From positions 1 through 35,013 of the forward strand of contig CAMHUC010000037.1 of the NCBI GenBank assembly GCA_946188155.1: 35,013 bases of DNA, in the 5' to 3' direction. Within the stretch, counting starts at the first letter, position 1. Each line of letters starts with the position of its first letter. The notes under the pieces are model-generated. The model had not been told where the DNA came from. It saw only the letters and a list, made by a program, of their open reading frames with translations, and made no database searches. The stretch is from an uncultured bacterium. Lineage in GTDB: Bacteria > Bacteroidota > Bacteroidia > Bacteroidales > Bacteroidaceae. Of the stretch, positions 17,263 to 24,134 are shown piece by piece. Position numbers and translations under genes: made by a program.

Positions 17263-17988
17263 TCAATGGTATAGTTCCTGCAACACACCGACCGACTTCA
17301 GCTCCGGGAAGCCCGCCAGGTGCAGTCGGTAATAGCTGAGCGCAACCTCCAGCAGGCGGTTGCGCTCATGGTGTGTCATGCGGTAGAGGTGCATCGTGGC
17401 ATAGTCCATGCGCATCATCAGCTGTATCTTGCGTGCCTCGTCGGGCATGAGGAAGTCGCGGTGCAGCGGTGCCGCACTGCAGAATGTGCTCTCCCGCAGG
17501 TCGAAGTAGTCGCCGTCGCTGTAGTGCTCCAGGTTGGGGTAGAAGCCCAGGAAGCGGGTCAGCCGCATCAGGAACACCAGGTGGAAGTTGGCATAGCCGG
17601 CCGGCTGCATGTCGAGCCACGTCAGGCTGTTGGCGATATAGTCGAACAGCAGCGCGTTCTGCTGCTCGCCGCGCAGGGCGTAATACAGGAATTCGGCCGT
17701 GAAGAGCGTTATGGCCACCTTGTCGGGCTCGAAGGGCAGTGTGGTGTATGGGCGGGCCAGCCGCATGTCGCCCAGCTTCTGCAGCTGCTGGCGCGGGCGC
17801 ACGTCCATCTCTATCTCTAACAGTGTCAGTGGCTGCAGCAGTTGCCGCTTACCCTTGGCCTTGGCCGACTTGGGGATGCTGACCACGAAGGAGAGCCGTC
17901 CGTGGCACCTGGTGAACATATCCACGATCAGGCGCGACTCACCGTATTTGATAGCGTGCAGCACAATGGCCGGACTTTTCGTCAGCAT
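17263..17988 (-). CDS. recO: DNA repair protein RecO
   Basis: A 241-aa RecO, the RecFOR mediator that loads RecA onto SSB-coated single-stranded DNA. The N-terminal OB-fold begins MLTKSPAIVLHAIKYGESRLIVDMFTRCHG, followed by FVVSIPKSAKAKGKRQLLQPL. The helical C-terminal part includes NFHLVFLMRLTRFLGFYPNL. The four-cysteine zinc site of many RecO proteins is absent; only two isolated cysteines are visible. It lies 19 bp after the M20 peptidase gene on the same strand, so they probably share the promoter at 19082, and it converges with ftsZ. Confidence 0.93.
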   Translation of the reverse strand: MLTKSPAIVLHAIKYGESRLIVDMFTRCHGRLSFVVSIPKSAKAKGKRQLLQPLTLLEIEMDVRPRQQLQKLGDMRLARPYTTLPFEPDKVAITLFTAEFLYYALRGEQQNALLFDYIANSLTWLDMQPAGYANFHLVFLMRLTRFLGFYPNLEHYSDGDYFDLRESTFCSAAPLHRDFLMPDEARKIQLMMRMDYATMHLYRMTHHERNRLLEVALSYYRLHLAGFPELKSVGVLQELYH

Positions 17989-18007
17989 ACCCTTCTACCC
18001 CCGTCAC

Positions 18008-19072
18008 TCACAAACTGATACCGTCGAGCAGCTGTACATAGGTCGCGATGGCATGCTCTATCTCGCCGATGCGGATATACTCGTCGGCACTGTGGCTGCG
18101 GGCAGAGTCGCCCGGCCCCAGCTTGAACGAGGGGAAGGGCATCAGCGCCTGGTCGCTCAGGGTGGGACTGCCGAAGGGCTTCATGCCCATCTCGATACAG
18201 CGCCGGATGAGCGGATGGCTCTCGGCGATGGCCGATGAGTGCAGGCGGAACGAGCGGGCCTTCAGCTCGCACTTCTTCATGTGCTTGCGCAGGAACTCGA
18301 AGAGATACTCGTTCTGGTAGTACTCGTTGGTGCGCACGTCGATGACGAAGTGCAGCCGGTCGGGCACCACGTTGTGCTGCGTGCCGGCCTCCACCACGGT
18401 CACCGTCATCTTCGTGGGACCCAGCAGGGGGCTCTCGCGCCGGAAACGGTAGTCGCGAAGCCACACCAGGTCGTCGAGGGCCTCGTAGATGGCGTTAACG
18501 CCCTCGTTGCGGGCGGCGTGTCCGCTCTTGCCGTAGGCGTAGCCGTCAATCACCATCAGCCCCTTCTCGGCGATGGCGGGCTGCATGCCCGTGGGCTCGC
18601 CCACGATGGCCACGTCGATCCTCGGCAGGCGCGGCAGCACGCGGCTGAAGCCTTCGCTGCCCGACACCTCCTCCTCGGCCGATGCCACCCAGATGATGTT
18701 GTAGTTGCGGGGCCGGCCGAGCATGATGCGGTAGGCCTGCAGCAGCGACGTCAGGCCGCCGCCGCAGTCGTTGGAGCCCAGGCCGTAGAGCGTGTCGCCC
18801 TCCACCGTGGGGCGGAAGGGGTCGCGCGTCCAGGTAGCCACGGGCTTCACCGTGTCGATGTGGGCGTTGAGCAGCAGCGTGGGGCGGCCCTCATCCCAGT
18901 CCGGGCAGCCCACCCACAGGTTGTTGCCCTCACGGCCGTAGGGCAGGTGCCAGCGCTCCAGGTATCTCGCCAGCAGGTCGGCGGCACGGTCCTCGCTCCG
19001 GCTCACCGATGGTGTCGCAATGAGTGCCTTGAGCAGCTCCACTGCGTCGTTAGTATAGTCTTTGTAATCCAT
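18008..19072 (-). CDS. M20 metallopeptidase, ArgE/DapE-type deacylase
   Basis: A 354-aa cytoplasmic di-zinc hydrolase of the M20 family. Metal and catalytic motifs are LLLNAHIDTV (His and catalytic Asp), GLGSNDCGGGL (bridging Asp), ASAEEEVSGSEG (general-base Glu and metal Glu) and VGEPTGM. A dimerisation domain starts near GKSGHAA, and a terminal metal-site His is in SARSHSADEYI. In Bacteroidales this group includes the arginine-pathway enzyme that removes N-acetyl or N-succinyl groups from citrulline or ornithine (ArgE'), the most likely role. DapE activity is the alternative. The start at 19072 (MDYKDY) is chosen because the ATG at 19084 overlaps the -7 box. Confidence 0.85.
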   Translation of the reverse strand: MDYKDYTNDAVELLKALIATPSVSRSEDRAADLLARYLERWHLPYGREGNNLWVGCPDWDEGRPTLLLNAHIDTVKPVATWTRDPFRPTVEGDTLYGLGSNDCGGGLTSLLQAYRIMLGRPRNYNIIWVASAEEEVSGSEGFSRVLPRLPRIDVAIVGEPTGMQPAIAEKGLMVIDGYAYGKSGHAARNEGVNAIYEALDDLVWLRDYRFRRESPLLGPTKMTVTVVEAGTQHNVVPDRLHFVIDVRTNEYYQNEYLFEFLRKHMKKCELKARSFRLHSSAIAESHPLIRRCIEMGMKPFGSPTLSDQALMPFPSFKLGPGDSARSHSADEYIRIGEIEHAIATYVQLLDGISL

Positions 19073-19081
19073 ATCGGGTGG

Positions 19082-19089
19082 CAAAGATA
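19082..19089 (-). promoter_or_regulatory. Promoter -7 box for the M20 gene and recO
   Basis: The minus strand reads TATCTTTG, a perfect TAnnTTTG. Only nine bases separate it from the ATG at 19072, so the leader would be about 3-6 nt. The nearest TTG upstream is 24 bp away (19114-19116), outside the usual spacing. Confidence 0.6.
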
Positions 19090-19217
19090 CGAAAAACTAT
19101 CGACTCCGGGAAGCAATTTCAGAGAATTAACGCATATTTATTTGCCGCTTTATTACACTTTGCCGACAAAGCGGAAAATTGTTGGGCTGAAAGTGCAGCC
19201 GATTCGGCATTTTGTTG

Positions 19218-19225
19218 TATCTTTG
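19218..19225 (+). promoter_or_regulatory. Promoter -7 box for the GH36 gene
   Basis: TATCTTTG fits TAnnTTTG and lies 32 bp upstream of the GH36 ATG. No TTTG occurs at the usual 19-21 bp further upstream, so activation by a regulator is possible. Confidence 0.6.
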
Positions 19226-19257
19226 CATAAGCAAACCTAACATCAATATTACTCACA

Positions 19258-21447
19258 ATGAAGAAAGGACTAATGATTGGAATGCTGATGGCTGCATCCG
19301 TGGCGGTGCAGGCAGAGCAAGTAGTGATTCAGACGAAGTGTACCACCATGGTGCTCCAGGTGGACAACGGCCGACAGCCGCAGTACGTGTATTATGGCGC
19401 CAAGCTGAGCGACTACGACCTGCAGCACCTGCAGACGGGAGCTGTGAATGGCCGCTGGGACGCCTATCCCGCCTACGGCATGAACTGCCCCGCCGAGGCC
19501 GCCATCGCCATGCGGCACGCCGACGGCAACCTGTCGACGGAGCTACAGGCCACGGGCGAGGTGAAGCACGAGGGCCTCATCACCCGCATCCCCCTGAAGG
19601 ACCCCGTGTACCCCGTCAGCGTGAACCTCTGCTACATGCCTCGCCAGGAGATGGACATGATCGAGGTGTGGACGGAGGTCAGCAACGGCGAGGCCAAGCC
19701 CGTCACGCTCACCCAGTTTGCCTCCATCTGCCTGCCCATCCGCCGGGGCAACGTGTGGCTGAGCCACTTCTACGGCTCCTGGGCCAACGAGGCCCAGTTA
19801 ATGGAGGAGCCGCTGACGCCCGGCGAGAAGGTGATCAAGAACAAGGACGGTGCCCGCAACTCGCACACCGACCACGCCGAGGTGATGTTCTCACTCGACG
19901 GCAAGGGCCGCGAGAACCAGGGCGACGTTATCGGAGCCGCCCTCTGCTACTCGGGCAACTACCAGCTGAAGGTGGAGACCGACGACACGGAGCTGCACTA
20001 CTTCTTCGCCGGCATCAACCCCGACAACTCGGAGTATCACCTGAAGCGGGGCGAGACGTTCTGCACGCCGAAGGTGGCCCTGAGCTTCTCGCAGGCCGGA
20101 CTGTCCGGAGTTTCCCGCAATTTCCACAAATGGGGCCGCAAGTACATGATGATGCACGGCGACCGCGAGCGCAAGATACTGCTCAACTCGTGGGAGGGCG
20201 TCTACTTCGACATCAACCAGCAGGGCATGGACCAGATGATGGGCGACATCGCATCGATGGGCGGCGAGCTCTTCGTGATGGACGACGGCTGGTTCGGCGA
20301 CAAGTACCCCCGCAAGACCGACAACTCCTCACTCGGCGACTGGGTGGTGGACAAGCAGAAGCTGCCCGAGGGCATCGAGGGCCTGCTGCGCGACGCCAAG
20401 AAGCACGGCATCAAGTTCGGCATCTGGATAGAGCCGGAGATGACCAACTCCGTGTCGGAGCTCTACGAGCAGCACCCCGACTGGATCGTCAAGGCCCCCA
20501 AGCGCGAGGTCGTCAGAGGGCGCGGAGGCACCCAGCTGGTGCTCGACCTGGCCAACCCGAAGGTGCAGGACTTCGTGTTCTCAGTGGTCGACAACCTGAT
20601 GACGAAGTACCCGGAGATCGACTACATCAAGTGGGACGCCAACATGGCCATCATGAACCACGGCTCGCAGTATCTGACCATGAACGACCAGAGCCACCTC
20701 TACATCGAGTATCACCGGGGCTTCGAGAAGGCCTGTGAGCGCATCCGCGACAAGTACCCCGACCTGACCATCCAGGCCTGCGCATCGGGCGGCGGCCGTG
20801 CCAACTGGGGCGTGATGCCTTGGTTCGACGAGTTCTGGGTCAGCGACAATACCGACGCCCTGCAGCGCATCTACATGCAGTGGGGCACGAGCTACTTCTT
20901 CCCCGCCATCGCCATGGCAAGCCACATCTCGGCCACGCCCAACCACACCGTGTTCCGCACCACCTCGCTCAAGTACCGCATCGACGTGGCCATGTCGGGC
21001 CGCCTCGGCATGGAGATACAGCCCAAGAACATGAGCGACGACGAGAAGGCACTCTGCCGACAGGCCATCAAGGAGTACAAGCAGATCAGGCCCATCGTGC
21101 AGTTCGGCGACCTCTACCGCCTGGTGTCGCCCTACGACCGCCAGGGGCTGGCATCGCTGATGTACGTCGACGAGGCGAAGCAGCGAAGTGTATTCTTCTG
21201 GTGGAAGACGGAGTCGTTCCAGAACGAGCACCTGCCTCGGGTGAAAATGGCCGGACTCGATGCCGCGAAGCGATATAAGGTTCGCGAGCTGAACCGCATC
21301 GACCTCAAGCCGATGGACGTGGAGGGAAAGACGTTCAGCGGGGCCTACCTGATGAACCACGGACTGGAGATGCCCTACCGCAACGAGCCGGAGTGGTCGA
21401 AGAAGACCGACTGGTCGAGCCGCGTGCTGCTGTTGGAGGCGGAGTGA
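19258..21447 (+). CDS. Secreted alpha-galactosidase, GH36
   Basis: A 729-aa GH36 enzyme that releases terminal alpha-galactose from substrates such as raffinose-family sugars or galactomannan. It has a signal peptide of about 19 residues (MKKGLMIGMLMAASVAVQA), so it is periplasmic or exported. An N-terminal beta-supersandwich comes first (to about 300), then the (beta/alpha)8 barrel: LLNSWEGVYFDIN, MDDGWFG, GIWIEPEM, the nucleophile Asp460 in YIKWDAN, CASGGGRAN, and the acid/base Asp530 in FWVSDNTD. The 70-residue spacing of the two aspartates is that of characterised GH36 enzymes. A C-terminal beta domain closes it. No transporter or SusC/D pair is next to it. Confidence 0.95.
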   Translation: MKKGLMIGMLMAASVAVQAEQVVIQTKCTTMVLQVDNGRQPQYVYYGAKLSDYDLQHLQTGAVNGRWDAYPAYGMNCPAEAAIAMRHADGNLSTELQATGEVKHEGLITRIPLKDPVYPVSVNLCYMPRQEMDMIEVWTEVSNGEAKPVTLTQFASICLPIRRGNVWLSHFYGSWANEAQLMEEPLTPGEKVIKNKDGARNSHTDHAEVMFSLDGKGRENQGDVIGAALCYSGNYQLKVETDDTELHYFFAGINPDNSEYHLKRGETFCTPKVALSFSQAGLSGVSRNFHKWGRKYMMMHGDRERKILLNSWEGVYFDINQQGMDQMMGDIASMGGELFVMDDGWFGDKYPRKTDNSSLGDWVVDKQKLPEGIEGLLRDAKKHGIKFGIWIEPEMTNSVSELYEQHPDWIVKAPKREVVRGRGGTQLVLDLANPKVQDFVFSVVDNLMTKYPEIDYIKWDANMAIMNHGSQYLTMNDQSHLYIEYHRGFEKACERIRDKYPDLTIQACASGGGRANWGVMPWFDEFWVSDNTDALQRIYMQWGTSYFFPAIAMASHISATPNHTVFRTTSLKYRIDVAMSGRLGMEIQPKNMSDDEKALCRQAIKEYKQIRPIVQFGDLYRLVSPYDRQGLASLMYVDEAKQRSVFFWWKTESFQNEHLPRVKMAGLDAAKRYKVRELNRIDLKPMDVEGKTFSGAYLMNHGLEMPYRNEPEWSKKTDWSSRVLLLEAE

Positions 21448-21536
21448 GCAGTGCCCTTACGGCTTCCACTGCTGTTTCTGCTATTTCCGCCATATAGAAT
21501 CATGGCATAATCGCTATAGTTACTATATGCCAAAAT

Positions 21537-21598
21537 CATGTGTGCCACGTGTACCATCTGCCACACCGTGGTGGCAGATGGTACACATAGTACACATG
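21537..21598. other. Long imperfect inverted repeat (hairpin) after GH36
   Basis: Arms of 16 bp at 21549-21564 and 21571-21586 are perfect complements around a 6-bp loop. After a symmetric 5x5 mismatch, 7 more pairs follow (21537-21543 with 21592-21598). There is no T-run after it, so it is not a standard intrinsic terminator. The rest of the 643-bp gap from 21448 to 22090 holds the 21-bp repeat, a smaller palindrome at 21967-21984 (CTTTGAC/GTCAAAG) and the cassette promoter; no gene is seen. Confidence 0.8.
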
Positions 21599-21752
21599 TT
21601 TCCGATATAAGGCCACTATTTATGCGCGTGCGCGCCCGCGAAGGCTCGCTATCCCCATGCCTGCCATCCGTCAGGATGCCCCCGCGCCCTCCGCCCTTCG
21701 CCCCGCAACCGCCAGCACATTCCGCAGCGCTCAATTCTCTATAAAATTCACT

Positions 21753-21874
21753 GCTACGGAGCCTTCCTGCAACGCTACGGAGCCTTCCTGCAACGCTACG
21801 GAGCCTTCCTGCAACGCTGCGGAGCCTTCCTGCAACGCTGCGGAGCCTTCCTACAACGCTGCGGAGCCTTCTTT
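21753..21874. repeat. 21-bp tandem repeat, five full copies plus a partial copy
   Basis: Units start at 21753, 21774, 21795, 21816, 21837 and 21858 (the last truncated). The consensus is GCTRCGGAGCC followed by TTCCTGCAAC. The first three have A and the last three G at position 4, so the array grew by ordered duplication. There are no spacers, so it is not CRISPR. It is readable in frame on both strands, but no start, RBS or codon pattern supports a protein. Confidence 0.9.
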
Positions 21875-22028
21875 CCACTCCATCTCGCCTCTACTTTGGA
21901 GGCTTACGGCCGATTTGAGCTAAAATAAGAAATAAAGGCAAACGGATATTACGTTAATTGACAATTCTTTGACCGATGTCAAAGCAATCAAAGGCCGGGC
22001 GGACAATTGACAATTTCCGAGTGAAACC

Positions 22029-22059
22029 TTTGGACTTTCGCGGAAAAGTAGTATCTTTG
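22029..22059 (+). promoter_or_regulatory. Cassette 1 promoter (TTTG-N19-TATCTTTG)
   Basis: TTTG at 22029-22032 and TATCTTTG at 22052-22059 are separated by exactly 19 bp, an ideal Bacteroidetes promoter. It is part of an 83-bp block (22018-22100) identical base for base with 23142-23224, including the first three codons of the following gene. Confidence 0.85.
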
Positions 22060-22090
22060 CAGCGTCAAATGTAAAGCAAACGACGAAGAT

Positions 22091-22264
22091 ATGGAAGCAA
22101 CGACAGTGAAATCACGCACCCGCGAAGAAATTATCGCATGGTGGCAGCGGGCGAAAGACCGTAAGGAGGCGTTTCAGCGAGAGGCTGACGAGCTGTTTGC
22201 AAGTGAAGAAATGATTCGCAAGCAAGCAGCAGAGTCGCATTATTATGATATACCAGTATACTAA
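22091..22264 (+). CDS. 57-aa small charged protein, cassette 1 (candidate antitoxin or partner)
   Basis: A 57-aa product starting MEATTVKSRTREEIIAWWQ and ending HYYDIPVY. It is predicted mostly helical and strongly charged; no known family was recognised. It lies 31 bp after an ideal promoter. Its TAA stop overlaps the ATG of the next gene by one base (TAATG), so the two are translationally coupled. Cassette 2 has a gene at the same place with the same length, the same first three residues and different sequence. That arrangement, a tiny helical protein coupled to a larger partner, is typical of antitoxin-toxin operons, but the function is inferred only from layout. Confidence 0.7.
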   Translation: MEATTVKSRTREEIIAWWQRAKDRKEAFQREADELFASEEMIRKQAAESHYYDIPVY

Positions 22265-22770
22265 TGAATGCCCTCAGTCTGCGCCGTATCAACATCAATG
22301 CGCCCTACAAAGTGTGGAGCGATGGCAATAGGTTACGATTTGAAAGCGACAACGGCATTATGTATCTTGCCGATTTTGAGTTGGATAGCAACCCGTTCTT
22401 CAATGCTTACTGGTTCAACCTGGCCAACCCGCTACACCGGAAATCTCCCGGCGACGTGAAGATAGCCCAGACTGTCATCTGCATCATTGAGGAGTTCTTC
22501 CGGCAGAATCCCGACGTGCTGCTCTACATGTGCAGCACGGACAAGGGGCAGCAGGCCCAGCGCTCAAGGCTGTTCCTGCGCTGGTTTAATGGCTACGAGC
22601 AACAGAAGAAATATGCCATCAAGGCGTACGACGTGAAATCAACGGATGCTGATGGTAAACCAACAAAGGATTATGTGGCTTTAATCGTGCAGCGAACCCA
22701 CCCGCAGTTGGACGAAATCATCGCCCGCTTCGATAGCGAGATTGCGATGTTCAACGACTTCAAACCTTAG
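22264..22770 (+). CDS. DUF6169-like protein, cassette 1
   Basis: A 168-aa protein of unknown function that appears to belong to the Bacteroidetes family DUF6169 (recognised from memory). Blocks shared with its paralogue at 23385 are an N-terminal APYKVWSDGN-like strand region, AYWFNL near residue 50, NPDVLLYMC near 82, QQAQRSRLFLRWFNG near 99, and HPQLDEIIARFDSEIAMF at the end. There is no signal peptide or membrane segment, so it is probably cytoplasmic. The conserved QxxRxRLFxRWF stretch is a good candidate for an active or binding site. It starts in a TAATG overlap with the 57-aa gene. Confidence 0.8.
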   Translation: MNALSLRRININAPYKVWSDGNRLRFESDNGIMYLADFELDSNPFFNAYWFNLANPLHRKSPGDVKIAQTVICIIEEFFRQNPDVLLYMCSTDKGQQAQRSRLFLRWFNGYEQQKKYAIKAYDVKSTDADGKPTKDYVALIVQRTHPQLDEIIARFDSEIAMFNDFKP

Positions 22771-22810
22771 CATTTCACAATCCCTCACTACAAGTCCCCA
22801 CAACCGATAT

Positions 22811-22846
22811 CCGCCGAGATTCTCCGAACAGGGAGAGCCTCGGTGG
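22811..22846 (+). other. Cassette-end stem-loop, copy 1
   Basis: The arms CCGCCGAG and CTCGGTGG pair with one G-U wobble, with an inner TCTCC/GGAGA stem. It is the same element as 23907-23942 and is related to the terminator at 24847. It lies 40 bp after the DUF6169 stop and is the shared 3' boundary of the cassettes. No T-run follows, so it is a weak terminator at best. Confidence 0.75.
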
Positions 22847-22889
22847 AACTGCGTCTGGTAGTGGCATCTCCTTTACTCCTATCCTCCTT

Positions 22890-23051
22890 CAGACTAAACG
22901 CATTATAAATATTTAGGAAAGAAATTAGAATAATTAGAATAATTATGCCAAAAATTAGAATATTATAATAACAATTTGTGGAAGTAATTATTCTAATTAT
23001 TCTAATTTCTTTCCTAAACAATACACTAGCGCTTATAATGCGTTTAATCTG
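22890..23051. mobile_element. 162-bp MITE-like element with 10-bp target duplication
   Basis: Terminal inverted repeats of 19 bp (22890-22908 and 23033-23051) differ at one base. Inside them, 34-bp arms at 22912-22945 and 22985-23018 are perfect complements, so nearly the whole element folds on itself. It is AT-rich, non-coding and flanked by direct repeats of TATCCTCCTT (22880-22889 and 23052-23061). The related repeat after cassette 2 (near 23975) has this target only once and no insert, which shows an empty site. No transposase is in the window; the mobilising family is unknown. Confidence 0.88.
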
Positions 23052-23101
23052 TATCCTCCTTAGACAATAATTCCGCGATGAGACAAACGGATATCTTGTT
23101 A

Positions 23102-23136
23102 GTTGACAGTTGATAATTGACAGTTGACAATTGACA
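23102..23136 (+). repeat. Heptad tandem repeat, RTTGACA x5, upstream of cassette 2
   Basis: Five contiguous 7-bp units (GTTGACA, GTTGATA, ATTGACA, GTTGACA, ATTGACA) lie just upstream of the cassette 2 promoter. The same five-unit block occurs before cassette 3, and a degenerate form before cassette 1 (around 21957-22016). Confidence 0.85.
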
Positions 23137-23152
23137 ATTTTCGAGTGAAACC

Positions 23153-23183
23153 TTTGGACTTTCGCGGAAAAGTAGTATCTTTG
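23153..23183 (+). promoter_or_regulatory. Cassette 2 promoter (TTTG-N19-TATCTTTG)
   Basis: TTTG at 23153-23156 and TATCTTTG at 23176-23183 with 19 bp between. It lies in the 83-bp block identical to the cassette 1 promoter region. Confidence 0.85.
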
Positions 23184-23214
23184 CAGCGTCAAATGTAAAG
23201 CAAACGACGAAGAT

Positions 23215-23388
23215 ATGGAAGCAAAGGTCACATTCACAACAAAGTTAGGTTCATTCCGCGATGCCGTAAGAGCCTACAGGAGATACAAGGTGGAAAAAGA
23301 GCAACGCTTGGAAATGAAGCTCCTGCAACTGGAGGAGGAGATACAAAAAGCCAAAGCCGACCCACTCTTTGACGTAGGATTGGTATGA
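23215..23388 (+). CDS. 57-aa small charged protein, cassette 2 (candidate antitoxin or partner)
   Basis: A 57-aa product starting MEAKVTFTTKLGSFRDAV, with a charged helical middle (YRRYKVEKEQRLEMKLLQLEEEI) and a short hydrophobic tail ending LFDVGLV. It has the same length and the same start MEA as the cassette 1 protein but otherwise little similarity. Its TGA overlaps the next ATG by four bases (ATGA), indicating translational coupling. The central amphipathic helix looks like an oligomerisation or partner-binding segment. No family was recognised; the antitoxin-like role is inferred from layout and from the toxin-antitoxin-like cassette beside it. Confidence 0.7.
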   Translation: MEAKVTFTTKLGSFRDAVRAYRRYKVEKEQRLEMKLLQLEEEIQKAKADPLFDVGLV

Positions 23389-23876
23389 AACAGCTTGACC
23401 TGAGCAGGCTGTTCTACACCAGCCCTTATCCCGTAAGGCTCGATGGTGACGAATATACCTTTCGCACAGACCACGACATCGTCTATGCCGTGGACTTTAA
23501 GGAAGAACAGTCGTTTGCGCCGATACCAGCCTACTGGTTCGACCTGATAAACCGCAGCCACAGGCCGTCGCCCAACGACCCTAAGGTACGTGAGACGGTC
23601 ATCCGTATCATCGTAGAGTTCTTCCGAGTTAATCCCGATATCATGCTCTATATGTGCGACAATGCCAATGACCAGCAGGCACAGCGCAACCGTCTGTTCC
23701 TTCGCTGGTTCAAGGGAGCAGAGCAGAGCAAGCAGTTCTATATCAAGACTGCTCTTGTAGAAGATGAGGGAATAGAGAACTTCATCGCCATCATCATGCC
23801 GCGCCAACATCCTTACCTGGATGACATCATCGCCCGTTTCGATGCCGAAATCGAAATGTTTAGTACGATGAAGTAG
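23385..23876 (+). CDS. DUF6169-like protein, cassette 2
   Basis: A 163-aa paralogue of the protein at 22264. Conserved blocks are SPYPVRLDGDEYTFRTD near the start, IPAYWFDL near residue 50, NPDIMLYMC, QQAQRNRLFLRWFKG, and the C-terminal HPYLDDIIARFDAEIEMF. The N-terminal 30 residues and the loop around 120-135 differ most. It is soluble by appearance, with no known catalytic motif. It is coupled to the preceding 57-aa gene by an ATGA overlap and followed by the same stem-loop block as cassette 1. Two diverged copies in a row argue for specific partner pairs rather than recent duplication alone. Confidence 0.8.
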   Translation: MKQLDLSRLFYTSPYPVRLDGDEYTFRTDHDIVYAVDFKEEQSFAPIPAYWFDLINRSHRPSPNDPKVRETVIRIIVEFFRVNPDIMLYMCDNANDQQAQRNRLFLRWFKGAEQSKQFYIKTALVEDEGIENFIAIIMPRQHPYLDDIIARFDAEIEMFSTMK

Positions 23877-23906
23877 ACCCCGCACAACAAGTCCCACAAC
23901 CGATAT

Positions 23907-23942
23907 CCGCCGAGATTCTCCGAACAGGGAGAGCCTCGGCGG
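23907..23942 (+). other. Cassette-end stem-loop, copy 2
   Basis: The arms CCGCCGAG and CTCGGCGG are perfect complements with an inner TCTCC/GGAGA stem and a GAACA-type loop. The single difference from copy 1 preserves pairing. The block 23887-24115 around it is a near copy of 22790-23188 without the MITE. Confidence 0.8.
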
Positions 23943-24025
23943 AACTGCGTCTGGTAGTGGCTTCTCCTTTACTCCTCTCCTCCTTAGACAATATTTCCGC
24001 GCTGAGACAAACGGATATCTTGTTA

Positions 24026-24060
24026 GTTGACAGTTGATAATTGACAGTTGACAACTGACA
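24026..24060 (+). repeat. Heptad tandem repeat, RTTGACA x5, upstream of cassette 3
   Basis: Five 7-bp units (GTTGACA, GTTGATA, ATTGACA, GTTGACA, ACTGACA), the same order as at 23102-23136 with one base changed in the last unit. Confidence 0.85.
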
Positions 24061-24076
24061 ATTTCTGAGGTAAACC

Positions 24077-24107
24077 TTTGGACTTTCGCGGAAAAATTGT
24101 ATCTTTG
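24077..24107 (+). promoter_or_regulatory. Cassette 3 promoter (TTTG-N19-TATCTTTG)
   Basis: TTTG at 24077-24080 and TATCTTTG at 24100-24107, again with 19 bp between. The block around it closely matches the other two cassettes up to GCAGCGT, then diverges before the start codon. Confidence 0.85.
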
Positions 24108-24134
24108 CAGCGTGAAAGCGTAAAAACAAGCGAT

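Noticed and set aside
19212..20738. 508-codon frame overlapping the GH36 gene on the same strand
   Set aside because: It is low-complexity Arg/Gly/His-rich translation of a shifted frame; the GH36 frame has all catalytic motifs and a signal peptide.
21753..21874. Possible CRISPR array
   Set aside because: The 21-bp units are contiguous with no unique spacers, and no cas gene is nearby.
21375..21878. Minus-strand 167-codon frame with RLRSVAG repeats
   Set aside because: It is formed by the 21-bp tandem repeat and the antisense end of GH36, with no plausible start or family.
22790..24115. Integron-like attC cassette array
   Set aside because: The cassette layout resembles one, but the shared stem-loops lack recognisable paired GTTRRRY/RYYYAAC core sites, each cassette has its own promoter, and no integron integrase is visible.
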